Below, piece by piece: positions 14,027 through 22,342 of a stretch of DNA of 64,000 bases; the stretch's first letter is position 1; every line of letters begins with the position of its first letter. Made by a program: the position numbers and the translations under genes. Below the pieces are notes generated by a model. The model saw only the letters and a list, made by a program, of their open reading frames with translations, was not told where the DNA came from and did no database searches. Source of the stretch: Peptoniphilus rachelemmaiella (GTDB lineage: Bacteria; Bacillota; Clostridia; Tissierellales; Peptoniphilaceae); the NCBI RefSeq assembly GCF_943169845.1, contig NZ_CALPBW010000005.1, forward strand, positions 54,355-118,354, read 5' to 3'.

Positions 14027-14806
14027 TTATTTATTCAATATCGAATCGATAAGTGCTTTATTCTTCAATTGATCGATCCATTGCTTCGGGATGCTGTCGA
14101 AGCCGTACATGATCCCTGCCAAGCCGCCGACCACCGCTGCGGTGGTGTCCGTATCATCGCCGAGGTTTACCGCCGTGCACACGGCTTCTCGATACGATGC
14201 GGTAGTTAGCAAGCACCAAATGGATGCTTCCAATGTGTGCAAAACAAAGCCGGTGGATTGAATATCTTCCACTCGTTTGGTTTTTATTTCGTCCATGCGG
14301 AGTGTTTCGCCGCGAATCAATTGCCGCGCCAAATGAACGTATTCGACACAGGCCTCCCTGGAGAGTTTATGGGCGTGGGTGATGGCCGATACGGCTCTGA
14401 TCTCGTCGTCTGTGGCTTCTGTGAATGCCAAGGGCAAAATGCGCATCAGTGAACCGTTCCCGTTGGCGTGGTAATCGTCCAGTCCGCCGCCCTGCTCTAA
14501 GGCAATGCGCGTCGTCGTGCCGACGTCGAATGTCTCGCCATTGGCCGTGTAGGCGCTTTGGTAGAGCCACTCGCAAAACCGCTTCCGCATATCCTCCGGG
14601 TCGATGCAGCCTCTTTCTTTGATGGAATCCAATGTAGCCAAGGTCATGCTCGTATCGTCGGACCAAGTGCCCGGCGCCTGGTTCCACGAGCCGTAGCCGG
14701 TCATGCCTTCACAAGTAAAAGTTCCCCGTTTTTTGAATTCAAAGGGCACGCCCAGGGCATCGCCGATAGCGAAGCCGTAAATCGCCGATTTCAACATTTG
14801 ATCCAC
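14027..14806 (-). CDS. ADP-ribosylglycohydrolase (DraG-like)
   Basis: 259 residues, near the usual length. The metal-binding motifs of the family are present: GDALGVPFEF at residues 14-23, WSDDTSM near 48-54, and GDDTDTTAAVVGG near 212-224, where the aspartates bind two Mg/Mn ions. The enzyme removes ADP-ribose from a protein or other target. It is flanked by two small unknown genes on the same strand, overlapping the one before it by 16 bases, suggesting a three-gene unit; its substrate may be linked to those products. Confidence 0.92.
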   Translation of the reverse strand: MDQMLKSAIYGFAIGDALGVPFEFKKRGTFTCEGMTGYGSWNQAPGTWSDDTSMTLATLDSIKERGCIDPEDMRKRFCEWLYQSAYTANGETFDVGTTTRIALEQGGGLDDYHANGNGSLMRILPLAFTEATDDEIRAVSAITHAHKLSREACVEYVHLARQLIRGETLRMDEIKTKRVEDIQSTGFVLHTLEASIWCLLTTASYREAVCTAVNLGDDTDTTAAVVGGLAGIMYGFDSIPKQWIDQLKNKALIDSILNK

Positions 14807-15045
14807 TCCTCGATTTTATAATCCGCGGGAATTCTTCCTGCTTTTTGGTATTTAATGAATTCTTCTTTGGTTAATGAATTGATTTTTACAAACTTCTGCA
14901 TGATGTCATTCTTATTCAAAGGGTTAACAAAATCAACAAACAGCTCGTCGTAAGGCATCCAATCTGGCCTAATGTAAATTTTCCCATTATCTAACAAGGG
15001 AATGTAGTCGTCTGATTCATGTTTAAATTGATTCGCCATTTTCAT
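14791..15045 (-). CDS. Small hypothetical protein upstream of the ADP-ribosylglycohydrolase
   Basis: 84 residues starting at 15045 or two codons later, behind AAGGGCGG. Acidic/aromatic N-terminal half (YIPLLDNGKIYIRPDWMPYD) and a helical C-terminal half (LTKEEFIKYQKAGRIPADYK). No family recognised. Its 3' end overlaps the next gene, implying coupled expression. Confidence 0.7.
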   Translation of the reverse strand: MKMANQFKHESDDYIPLLDNGKIYIRPDWMPYDELFVDFVNPLNKNDIMQKFVKINSLTKEEFIKYQKAGRIPADYKIEEWIKC

Positions 15046-15073
15046 ACCGCCCTTGTGCTCTGATCTTATACAA

Positions 15074-15097
15074 AAAAACCGCCCGCAGGCGGTTCAT
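15074..15097 (-). terminator. Terminator of the CD1247-type gene
   Basis: On the minus strand AACCGCC-TGC-GGGCGGTT is followed by seven T residues. Confidence 0.85.
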
Positions 15098-15099
15098 TT

Positions 15100-15435
15100 T
15101 TATTCAGCTTCGTCTTCGGATACTTCAATGTCTTCGAATGCTTCCTCGGATGTTTCCGGGTAGGTATCGAAGAAGTCGTAATCGTCCAGATCGAAATCGT
15201 CGTAATCGTCAAAATCGTCGTCTTCGTAAACATAATCTTCCAATTCAGCTAAGTCTTCTTCTACGACATCGACATAGCTTTCCATGTCTTCGAATTTTTC
15301 ATCGACGACTTCTGCCAATTCCGCGACCACGTCGACGAGTTCCAGTAAAATTTGGCCTTCTTTCGACGATTCTTCCAGTCCCAATCCATCTGCTAAACCT
15401 TGAACGTAAGCGATGCGTTGCAAAATGTTTTTCAT
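15100..15435 (-). CDS. Acidic CD1247 N-terminal-domain-type protein
   Basis: 111 residues. The first about 55 (ILQRIAYVQGLADGLGLEES, then LVDVVAELAEVVDEKFEDME) match the CD1247 N-terminal domain of Clostridia; the rest is a very acidic, D/E/Y-rich tail (DDFDDYDDFDLDDYDFF). The zinc-binding C-terminal part of some homologues is absent. It follows efp by 14 bases and is probably on the same transcript. Role unknown. Confidence 0.78.
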   Translation of the reverse strand: MKNILQRIAYVQGLADGLGLEESSKEGQILLELVDVVAELAEVVDEKFEDMESYVDVVEEDLAELEDYVYEDDDFDDYDDFDLDDYDFFDTYPETSEEAFEDIEVSEDEAE

Positions 15436-15449
15436 GGTTGCCTCCTTGG

Positions 15450-16007
15450 CTACACTCTGGACATATATTCGCCTGAACGTGTGTCTATGCGAATAATATC
15501 TCCCCGATCGACAAACAAGGGCACAAGTAGGGTGAAACCTGTCTCAACGGTAGCGGGTTTTGTCGCGCCGGAAGTGGTGTCGCCCTTTACGCCGGGCTCG
15601 GTTTCCGTTACTTCTAATTCGACAAAGTTTTCCGGGGTGACGTTGAAAGGCTTGTTTTGATAGATTTGAATCGTCGCCATGTCGTTTTCACGCATGAAAT
15701 TTAATGCGTTTTCCACGAATTCCTTTTCGATGGGCATTTGTTCGTAAGATTCGGTGTCCATAAAGTAGTAAAGTTCGCCGTCGGAATACAAGTATTGCAT
15801 TTGCTTCGTTTCGATAACGGCACTTTCAAACTTTTCCGAGGGGTTGAAGGTGGTTTCCTTCGCACCGCCGTTTAAAACCGAACGAATTTTAGCACGAACG
15901 AAGGCCGCACCTTTTCCCGGTTTAACGTGTTGAAAATCCACGACTTGGTAGACGTCTCCGTCTTTAACAAAAGTTACACCTTTTCTAAAATCACCAGCTG
16001 AGATCAT
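15450..16007 (-). CDS. efp: Elongation factor P
   Basis: 185 residues, full length, three beta-barrel domains. It binds ribosomes stalled at polyproline and helps peptide bond formation. N-terminal [20 protein letters not shown], the [12 protein letters not shown] loop with the lysine normally modified in other lineages (K32 region), and the C-terminal [16 protein letters not shown] are all typical. A -10 TATAAT at 16037-16042 with a -35 TTGTGG at 16060-16065 lies upstream. The gene is next to a pilin operon, as in several Clostridia. Confidence 0.97.
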   Translation of the reverse strand: MISAGDFRKGVTFVKDGDVYQVVDFQHVKPGKGAAFVRAKIRSVLNGGAKETTFNPSEKFESAVIETKQMQYLYSDGELYYFMDTESYEQMPIEKEFVENALNFMRENDMATIQIYQNKPFNVTPENFVELEVTETEPGVKGDTTSGATKPATVETGFTLLVPLFVDRGDIIRIDTRSGEYMSRV

Positions 16008-16036
16008 AATTTCCTCCTTAATTGTACTGCCTATTT

Positions 16037-16065
16037 ATTATATCAAATTGAAAAATAACCCACAA
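16037..16065 (-). promoter_or_regulatory. Promoter of efp
   Basis: TTGTGG (16060-16065), 17-bp spacer, TATAAT (16037-16042) on the minus strand, 30 bases before the efp start. Confidence 0.65.
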
Positions 16066-16081
16066 GATGTGAGCTGCCGCC

Positions 16082-16984
16082 TTAGTAAAGCTTTTTTAAA
16101 CGGTAGCCGCTGGGTTTAATGAAATCGTCGAAAAAACAGAAGTGTAATTCCGCGGACCGGGGCTGAAAGTTTACTTTTATCGGCCCGTTCTTCTCCCCTA
16201 TGAGAAGGCCGTCTACGATGATTTGTCCCTCTACTGCCGAACCGGGCTCTCGGATGAATACACCGCTTAGATGGATGTTGCCTTTCACGGAGGCGCCTTT
16301 TTTTAACCATAGGACGCCGACCATCTCCAGAGGGCTTTCTGTTTCAAGGGCCCCTGCCATCTCCCACCGCAGATTACTCATGTTGTCGAGAAAGGGGCTT
16401 TCTGTCCCGTCCGGCGCGACTTGAAGGATGCGGCCGTCTTTTTGTTTCAAATGGAGCGGGCCTTCGGTATGGAGCAGGCGCGTTCCGTCTTTCGATGGTT
16501 TTTTAAAATTTTCTTCAAGCAGGGACTGCCAGTTGTCATAGACGCCGGCGTCTTTCATCTCTTCTACGCTGAGCACGCCGTCTTGTTGATTGAAAAGAGG
16601 GTTCACCCCGTTGAATTTAAGGGTCGCTTTTCCGCTAATGCCTTTGTAGGTGCAGGCCGTTTCCAGTTTTAGTGCGGTGTAGGCTCCCTTTTCCTTGACG
16701 GGAAACAGCGTCGGCTTTTTGTCTTCCACATCGTCAAAGGACACTGCAGGCAATTGCTCCGTGATACCGTGTTCTACGACGCGAGCGATCAGCTCTTTGT
16801 TGACCCCCTCATTGGCTAAATAGGCCAGGGACTCGGCGTAGTAAGAAGCTTGTTTCTCATCTTTTTCCGTGCGAATCAACAATAGATTGTCTTCGATGCG
16901 AGAAAAAATCACCAAAGACAGGAGGCTGATGATGGCAAAGATAAATATCGCCATTAAGGCGATGGAACCGCGGCGCCTATTCAT
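16082..16984 (-). CDS. PilX-like minor pilin/pseudopilin-associated protein
   Basis: 300 residues from 16984. Short basic N-terminus then a hydrophobic helix (GSIALMAIFIFAIISLLSLVIFS) and a long extracytoplasmic part ending in a beta-helix-like stretch (GASVKGNIHLSGVFIREPGS). This resembles PilX/ComGF-like proteins with weak or no prepilin cleavage motif (IALMAI in place of FTLLE). It is the last gene of a five-gene operon and overlaps the preceding one by 8 bases. Probably a pilus-tip or assembly component. Confidence 0.65.
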   Translation of the reverse strand: MNRRRGSIALMAIFIFAIISLLSLVIFSRIEDNLLLIRTEKDEKQASYYAESLAYLANEGVNKELIARVVEHGITEQLPAVSFDDVEDKKPTLFPVKEKGAYTALKLETACTYKGISGKATLKFNGVNPLFNQQDGVLSVEEMKDAGVYDNWQSLLEENFKKPSKDGTRLLHTEGPLHLKQKDGRILQVAPDGTESPFLDNMSNLRWEMAGALETESPLEMVGVLWLKKGASVKGNIHLSGVFIREPGSAVEGQIIVDGLLIGEKNGPIKVNFQPRSAELHFCFFDDFIKPSGYRLKKLY

Positions 16985-17498
16985 AGGCCCCTCGCAAGGC
17001 GACGGTTCGCTTCGTTTCTTTCCCCGCACGCAGGCGGATCTCTAAAAGGTCTCCCTTTTTCTCGAAAGTCATTTGATCCACATGCTTCAATAGAAGGGTG
17101 CGGATGCCCTTTGCAAGGCCCAATCGATTTTTTTCGTATTTTATGTGGCTATGAAAGGCGTATCGCGACAGTATATCGCCCTCAAAAATGTATGTCACGA
17201 CTTTATGGCCCTCTTCCCCTTTTTCTCGAACGTAAAATTGAACGGCGTTCTCTTGAATGCGGTAGACGGCATCGGCGCCCTGTAGCTCATCCACCATGCT
17301 GTTTAAAGCAAAGGTGACGTCGTTGTCGCGATTCACACGCTCGGTGAAGCCGGCCGCGCCGCGAAGCCCGCTGAATAGGATTTGACCCAACAGGGCGATA
17401 AGGACCGCGCCGATGGCCAATGCCAGCAAGAGCTCAAGGAGTGTAAAGGCTTTTTTTCGGTCGGAGGGATACCAAAAGGCTCTGCCCCGTCGTTTCAT
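16977..17498 (-). CDS. Prepilin-type protein (PilW/GspJ-like)
   Basis: 173 residues from ATG 17498 behind GGAGGTG, which lies inside the previous gene. The type III signal KKAFTLLELLLALAIGAVLI has the F-T-L-L-E prepilin cleavage motif followed by the pilin helix. The C-terminal domain is a mixed beta fold. Expected to be processed and methylated by a prepilin peptidase, not present in the window. Minor pilin role inferred. Confidence 0.8.
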   Translation of the reverse strand: MKRRGRAFWYPSDRKKAFTLLELLLALAIGAVLIALLGQILFSGLRGAAGFTERVNRDNDVTFALNSMVDELQGADAVYRIQENAVQFYVREKGEEGHKVVTYIFEGDILSRYAFHSHIKYEKNRLGLAKGIRTLLLKHVDQMTFEKKGDLLEIRLRAGKETKRTVALRGAYE

Positions 17499-17751
17499 CA
17501 AGCACCTCCACTCTCTCCGTGGCTTTGTCGTAGTCTGTAATGCGCACGCGGATTCCCTCTTCAGCTTTATCGGCATAGGCCATGTAGGATTCCATGGTAT
17601 TGACACTGCGATTCAGCCTGTCTCGTTTCGTGTCCTGTTCGTTTAATTGTTTGAAGCTTCCCCCTAAAAAGGCACTGAGCATCATAGTAATCAGGCCGAT
17701 AATGGCCGCGGCCACCATGACTTCTAATAAGGTAAAGCTAGTTTTCTTCAT
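17434..17751 (-). CDS. Prepilin-type protein (PilV/GspI-like)
   Basis: 105 residues; N-terminus MKKTSFTLLEVMVAAAIIGL carries the cleavage motif SFTLLE and the hydrophobic pilin helix. Small C-terminal domain. Its start overlaps the upstream pilin gene by 14 bases and its end overlaps the next by 65 bases, a tightly packed operon. Minor pilin (I/V subunit) role inferred from order. Confidence 0.8.
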   Translation of the reverse strand: MKKTSFTLLEVMVAAAIIGLITMMLSAFLGGSFKQLNEQDTKRDRLNRSVNTMESYMAYADKAEEGIRVRITDYDKATERVEVLDETTGQSLLVSLRPKKSLYTP

Positions 17752-18181
17752 TGGCTCTCTCCATTCGTATGCGTCCGCTCACCGGGGCTACGATGAGATG
17801 AAAGGTGTTCTTGCCAACGCGAAATGTGGCGGTTCCGCTGTTGGAAGGCCTGCCCGAGGGACTGAAGGCGAAATCGTTGTGCTTTTCCGATGTATTCATA
17901 TCAACGAATTCCAGGTCTTTTTCATAAGAGACGACTTTTTCCTTTTCGTCGCAGATCACCACGTAACTGTCGCCCCGGAAGTTCATGCGCGTGTGTTTGC
18001 GCGTCATCATGGCGCGCTTTCTCAGATCGCTCAATTCCCCTGCCATGGTATGAATTTGGCGTTCAGCTTTAAATCGCCGAACGCCTTTCATGCCCATGAC
18101 CCCGATGGTGATGAGGACCGCCACAATGGCGATGACGCAAATCAGCTCCACAAGGGTCATGGCTTTACATTTAGTTTTCAT
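17738..18181 (-). CDS. Prepilin-type protein (FimT/GspH-like)
   Basis: 147 residues from ATG 18181. N-terminus MKTKCKAMTLVELICVIAIV has the prepilin motif AMTLVE and hydrophobic helix; the C-terminal domain with SGTATFRVGKNTFHLIVAPV and SGRIRM is typical of GspH/FimT minor pilins. The ATG lies in the stop region of the PilO-like gene (11-base overlap). Likely part of a type IV pilus or competence pseudopilus tip. Confidence 0.82.
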   Translation of the reverse strand: MKTKCKAMTLVELICVIAIVAVLITIGVMGMKGVRRFKAERQIHTMAGELSDLRKRAMMTRKHTRMNFRGDSYVVICDEKEKVVSYEKDLEFVDMNTSEKHNDFAFSPSGRPSNSGTATFRVGKNTFHLIVAPVSGRIRMERANEEN

Positions 18182-19562
18182 GGGAGAGTATTTGAACGTT
18201 TCGAATGGCCATCGATTCATTCACCGACCCCGGATCGACAAAGCTGTAGCGGATTTGCGTGGCGCGAATCGTGCCGTCCATGCCGTTTAAGGGGAAGAAA
18301 ATTCGGAAGAATCCGTCGCCCATATCTTCTTTTCGAAGGGGCAACACTTCCTTGCTGTTGCCTTCGAGATCGGCCAGGATCAGGCTGAAATTGCCTTCTG
18401 TCTTTGCACCGGCCGCCACATCGATGCTGAATTCATAGCCGTTTTTCGGCAGGTAGAATCCTCCTGTATCCATGGCGATGACGCGGGCAATGGGCTCGGC
18501 GCCTTCTCGTTTCGGCGTATCAAATTTCATTTGCAAGGCTTGATAGAGCTTGTCTACGTCTTTTCCCGTTTGCGGTTCCAGCACGACGGGCAGGCCGTCA
18601 TCCGTGGTGGCCGACAAGAGACAATCGAAGACGGAATACCGGGTAACAGCCGGTGCCAAGTTGACGGTATCTTTCGTCTTCGGCGGCGTATCCGATTGAG
18701 GCTTCACTTGCGGTTTTGCCTGCGCCGCGGGCTTCGGTTGAGGCACGGGATTCGGTGCCGGCGTCGACGTTGCGGGCCTCGTCGCAGATGGCGTCGTGGT
18801 GGTTCTCGATGTGGAGGGATAGACGGGTCGCCAGGTGGATGTACTCGACGATGTGCTGTGGCTCGAGCTCGATGTGCTCGGCGGCGGCGTAAAGGTGCTG
18901 CCGCTTCCCGGTGTAGCCGTCGTGTCCGGTGCCGCAGGGGCGGTTGCTTCCGGTGCCGGGGTATTGAATGTCTTCGATGCCAAGGAATTGTCCACAATAT
19001 CGTAGGGAATGGACAGGCGAATGGTCGTCGTTTCCACATTGGATGGGTCTTTATTGTAGCTAATGGAATCGATGTTTAATTTATAGGAGACGCCTTGCAG
19101 GGTTTCCAAATACTGACTCAAGGCATCGGTGGATCCGCTGTGTTCGACCACCAAGTTCATGAGCCCGGCATTTTCGCCGTCGGGCACCACTTCTTCGCTG
19201 GTGATCTCAACATTGGGATCCGAGGCCACGTCGTTTGCCACGGCCTGTTCCACATCCGTTTCTTTTAATGTGGTTTTTTTATTGGCAAAGGCCGCGCCGT
19301 CGCCTTCTTGGGCGTGGGCAACAGAAGGCATGGCATTGAGCGCCGCTTTAAGGGCTTCCTGTTGCGCCATGGGCGCGTGAACAAAGGCGCCGTAGCCGGT
19401 ACCCGATGCCGCTAAAATCAGCACCGCCGCTAAAGCCGCCTGTTCTTTTTTAGAAAAGTTTCCTTCTTTTATTCGATTGATTACATTTTTAATGTATGGC
19501 TTCATCTCGCTGTTTCGCTCGGGAATGTCCCCTTTGCGAGAAGAAAAAAAGTCAAAATTCAC
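18171..19562 (-). CDS. PilO-like inner-membrane protein with long S/T/P linker and C-terminal domain
   Basis: 463 residues from a GTG at 19562 behind GAAGAGG; an ATG at 19505 has no site. A transmembrane helix near residues 35-58 (QAALAAVLILAASGTGYGAF) is followed by a PilO-like ferredoxin-fold region (SQYLETLQGVSYKLNIDSIS). A linker of over 100 residues rich in T, S, P and A leads to a C-terminal beta-rich domain (about 345-463; TRYSVFDCLLSATTDDGLPV). PilO aligns the pilus platform; the extra domain may contact the wall or a ligand. PilM, PilN, the ATPase and PilC are absent nearby. Confidence 0.68.
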   Translation of the reverse strand: MNFDFFSSRKGDIPERNSEMKPYIKNVINRIKEGNFSKKEQAALAAVLILAASGTGYGAFVHAPMAQQEALKAALNAMPSVAHAQEGDGAAFANKKTTLKETDVEQAVANDVASDPNVEITSEEVVPDGENAGLMNLVVEHSGSTDALSQYLETLQGVSYKLNIDSISYNKDPSNVETTTIRLSIPYDIVDNSLASKTFNTPAPEATAPAAPDTTATPGSGSTFTPPPSTSSSSHSTSSSTSTWRPVYPSTSRTTTTPSATRPATSTPAPNPVPQPKPAAQAKPQVKPQSDTPPKTKDTVNLAPAVTRYSVFDCLLSATTDDGLPVVLEPQTGKDVDKLYQALQMKFDTPKREGAEPIARVIAMDTGGFYLPKNGYEFSIDVAAGAKTEGNFSLILADLEGNSKEVLPLRKEDMGDGFFRIFFPLNGMDGTIRATQIRYSFVDPGSVNESMAIRNVQILSHEN

Positions 19563-19581
19563 ACCATCACCTCTTCCGATT

Positions 19582-19610
19582 ATTGTATCAAAGGGCCTCG
19601 TGCCTGTCGA
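19582..19610 (-). promoter_or_regulatory. Promoter of the minor-pilin operon
   Basis: TCGACA (19605-19610), 17-bp spacer, TACAAT (19582-19587). Transcription would start about 13 bases before the GTG at 19562, which supports that start. Confidence 0.68.
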
Positions 19611-19631
19611 TGGAATTTCCGTGAAAAACAA

Positions 19632-19660
19632 TAAAAAGAGCCTGCACAAGGTGCAAGCTC
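19632..19660. terminator. Bidirectional terminator before the SGNH gene end
   Basis: AGAGCCTGCAC and GTGCAAGCTCT pair with one mismatch, flanked by A and T runs. It ends the thrS-SGNH transcript on the minus strand. Confidence 0.75.
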
Positions 19661-19665
19661 TCCTT

Positions 19666-20199
19666 TTAAAAAACAGCATTGGCTTTTCCGTAATCATATA
19701 CGGCGCGGGCGATCATTTCGTGGCCCTCGGGCATGAGATGAATGCCGTCGATGTAAAGGGCCGGATCCTTCGGAATAACCGAATCCAAGTGAAGGCCTTG
19801 GGCCTTTTGATTCAGCTCTTTCATCTTCTCTTGGAGTGACACGATCATGTTCATTCCCACAAAGAGATCGTCGTCTACGATTTCAGGGGTCGGAGGCAGG
19901 ATAATCACCGCTTTGGCGTTTCGCCCGCGGGCGTAGGCCTCGAGTTTTTCGTAAGCCCCTATGACCTGCGGGACGGTTCCTTCTCCGAGGAGATCGTTAG
20001 CGCCGCCTAAAACCAACAGCACATCGCCTTCTTTGAGCACGGGAGGCATTTGAGAAAGCTCTGTGATCCAGGCGCCGTTCATGCCTAAGTTGGCAATGGG
20101 CTTATCCAGTATCTCCGCCAGCCGACTGACCCAGCATTGATCGAAATCGACGCCGTAGCCCGCCACATAGGAGTCGCCGAAGGCAAAGATTTTAGTCAA
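19666..20199 (-). CDS. SGNH/GDSL-family hydrolase
   Basis: 177 residues. Block I GDSYVAGYG at residues 8-16 has the catalytic serine, block III GGANDL near 73-78, and block V DGIHLMPEGH near 153-162 has the Asp and His. No signal peptide, so the enzyme is cytoplasmic; it probably removes acyl or acetyl groups from a small substrate. It overlaps thrS by 8 bases and is on its transcript. Substrate unknown. Confidence 0.9.
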   Translation of the reverse strand: MTKIFAFGDSYVAGYGVDFDQCWVSRLAEILDKPIANLGMNGAWITELSQMPPVLKEGDVLLVLGGANDLLGEGTVPQVIGAYEKLEAYARGRNAKAVIILPPTPEIVDDDLFVGMNMIVSLQEKMKELNQKAQGLHLDSVIPKDPALYIDGIHLMPEGHEMIARAVYDYGKANAVF

Positions 20200-22096
20200 T
20201 TTTCTTGCTTTCGATTTCTTCTTTCAATTCGCTGAGGAAATCGGCGAATTCTACATCGCTGCGTTCATTGCCGTCGCGGTCGCGAACAGAGATCTTTCCG
20301 CTTTCCGCTTCTTTTTCACCGACGATGACCATGTAGTTGACTCGTTCCATTTGTGCGTCGCGAATCTTCTTGCCGATCTTTTCATTGCGTTCATCGTATT
20401 CGACGCGAATGCCTGCATCGGAAAATTCTTTGGTCACCTTCAGGGCGTAATCTTCGAATTTTTCACTGATGGGAAGCACTTTGACTTGTACCGGTGCGAG
20501 CCACAGAGGGAATTTACCGGCAAAGTGTTCGACCAAAATACCGAAGAAGCGTTCCATGGAGCCCATGAGGGCGCGGTGACTCATAACCGGTTGTTGTTTT
20601 TCACCGTTTTCGTCGATATAGGTTAATTCAAAGCTTTGGGGCATTTGGAAATCCAATTGAATGGTTCCACATTGCCAGGTACGACCGATGGCATCGCGCA
20701 GGTGGAAGTCGATCTTCGGGCCGTAGAATGCGCCATCGCCTTCATTGATTTCGTAGTCCATTTCCTTGCTGTCCAGGGCTTTTCTCAAGGCGTCAATGGC
20801 CATATCCCATTGTTCGTCAGTACCCATGCTGTCTTCGGGACGGGTAGAGAGTTCGACGGTGTAGTCGAATCCGAAGGTATTGTAAAGTTCATCGGCTAAG
20901 TCGATAAGCTTAATGACTTCTTCTTGAATTTGCGAAGGAAGCATAAAGACGTGGGCATCGTCTTGGGTAAAGGTACGGACTCTGAACAGGCCGTGCAGGG
21001 CGCCGGAAAGTTCGTGGCGGTGGACTTGGCCGAATTCCATGAGCTTAATGGGGAAGTCTCTGTAGGAGTGCATGGATTGTTCGTAAACCAAAATGGATCC
21101 CGGGCAGTTCATGGGCTTAATGGCGTAGTCTTCGCCGTCGATTTTGGTGAAGTACATGTTGTCGCGGTAGTGATCCCAGTGACCGGAGCGGTGCCACAAG
21201 TCTTCGTTTAAGATCATGGGCGTCTTAATTTCGCCGTAGCCTCTTTCAATTTGCAGGTCGCGCCAGAAGCGTTCCAATTCGTTTCGAACCAACATTCCCT
21301 TGGGATGGAAGAAGGGGAAGCCGGGGCCTTCTTCGCGGAAGCTGAACAGATCCAGTTCGCGGCCGATCTTTCTGTGGTCGCGGCGCTTGGCTTCTTCTAA
21401 GCGTTCCATGTATTCGTCTAATTCTTTTTGTTTCGGGAAGGAAATGCCGTAGATTCTCTGCAGCATCTTGTTCTTTTCGTCGCCACGCCAGTAAGCGCCG
21501 GCAATGGACGTGAGCTTCACGGCCTTAATGTCTTTTACATTTTCCAAATGGGGTCCACGGCACAAATCCACATAATCGCCTAAAGTATAAATGGCAATTT
21601 CTTCATCGGCAGGCAGATCTTCGATGAGCTCGATTTTGTAGGGTTCATCTTTGAAGAGTTCTTCCGCTTCGGCTTTGGAAAGGACTTTTCGTTCAAAGAC
21701 CGGGCCTTCTTTTACGATGGCCTTCATTTCCTTTTCGATTTTTTCCAAATCGTCGGTGCTCAATTGTTCATCTAAGTCAATGTCGTAGTAGAAGCCATTT
21801 TCAATGGAAGGGCCGATGGCAAATTTCGTGTTGGGCCACAACCGCTTGATGGCACAGGCCATTAAGTGGGCCGTGGAGTGCCAGAAGATTTGTTTGCCTT
21901 CTTCGTCTTCGAATTTAACGACTTTAATGGCGCCGTCTTCGTCGATAAAATCGTGTTTTCCTAAAATTACGCCGTTGTAAACACAGCCGACGCTGGCTCG
22001 TTCCAAGCCTTGGGAAATATCGGCGATTAATTCCTTGACCGATTTCTTCGAATCATATTCTCTTGAACTTCCGTCCGGATAACTTACTTTAAACAT
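20192..22096 (-). CDS. thrS: Threonine-tRNA ligase
   Basis: 634 residues. The start at 22096 is the second of two adjacent ATGs and has the better spacing from GAGGTG. Domains: TGS (1-60), the SAD editing domain (about 170-225, HSTAHLMA zinc/editing site near 72-80 and ADEEIAIYTLGDYVDLCRGP), class II catalytic core with motif 2/3 residues (RVRTFTQDDAHVF), and a C-terminal anticodon-binding domain. It charges tRNA-Thr and clears Ser. A T-box riboswitch precedes it. Confidence 0.98.
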   Translation of the reverse strand: MFKVSYPDGSSREYDSKKSVKELIADISQGLERASVGCVYNGVILGKHDFIDEDGAIKVVKFEDEEGKQIFWHSTAHLMACAIKRLWPNTKFAIGPSIENGFYYDIDLDEQLSTDDLEKIEKEMKAIVKEGPVFERKVLSKAEAEELFKDEPYKIELIEDLPADEEIAIYTLGDYVDLCRGPHLENVKDIKAVKLTSIAGAYWRGDEKNKMLQRIYGISFPKQKELDEYMERLEEAKRRDHRKIGRELDLFSFREEGPGFPFFHPKGMLVRNELERFWRDLQIERGYGEIKTPMILNEDLWHRSGHWDHYRDNMYFTKIDGEDYAIKPMNCPGSILVYEQSMHSYRDFPIKLMEFGQVHRHELSGALHGLFRVRTFTQDDAHVFMLPSQIQEEVIKLIDLADELYNTFGFDYTVELSTRPEDSMGTDEQWDMAIDALRKALDSKEMDYEINEGDGAFYGPKIDFHLRDAIGRTWQCGTIQLDFQMPQSFELTYIDENGEKQQPVMSHRALMGSMERFFGILVEHFAGKFPLWLAPVQVKVLPISEKFEDYALKVTKEFSDAGIRVEYDERNEKIGKKIRDAQMERVNYMVIVGEKEAESGKISVRDRDGNERSDVEFADFLSELKEEIESKKID

Positions 22097-22105
22097 CATT
22101 CACCT

Positions 22106-22300
22106 CAATTAAAAAAACCGACCGCCCCAAAAGGACGATCGGTACCGTGGTTCCACCTTCATTACTTCTCAAAACATGTAACGCCTGTTAAGCGCTGCCG
22201 ATTAAGGCAGACGTCCGGGTTGGTTTTCCACAAAATTAAGAGCTTTCACCATCCTCTTTCGCTAAGGCTTTGTGTACTCGTCCCTTCATTCATGGTAAGA
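22106..22300 (-). promoter_or_regulatory. T-box riboswitch of thrS
   Basis: On the minus strand the conserved T-box core reads GGTGGAACCACGGT (22144-22157), followed by a terminator, CCGATCGTCC-TTTT-GGGGCGGTCGG (22118-22142), and seven T residues. The upstream part has the long stem I region; an ACC triplet in it is a candidate Thr specifier. Uncharged tRNA-Thr should bind and favour the antiterminator, allowing thrS transcription. Confidence 0.92.
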
Positions 22301-22329
22301 AGTATAGCAGATCCCTGTTGCTTTTGCAA
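22301..22329 (-). promoter_or_regulatory. Promoter of the thrS T-box transcript
   Basis: TTGCAA (22324-22329), 17-bp spacer, TATACT (22301-22306) with an extended -10 TGC. Confidence 0.75.
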
Positions 22330-22342
22330 CTGTGTTTCTGCA

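Noticed and set aside
18531..19079. 182-codon plus-strand frame opposite the PilO-like gene
   Set aside because: Extreme Arg/Gly/Cys content is the mirror of the Ser/Thr/Pro linker on the other strand; no ribosome site.
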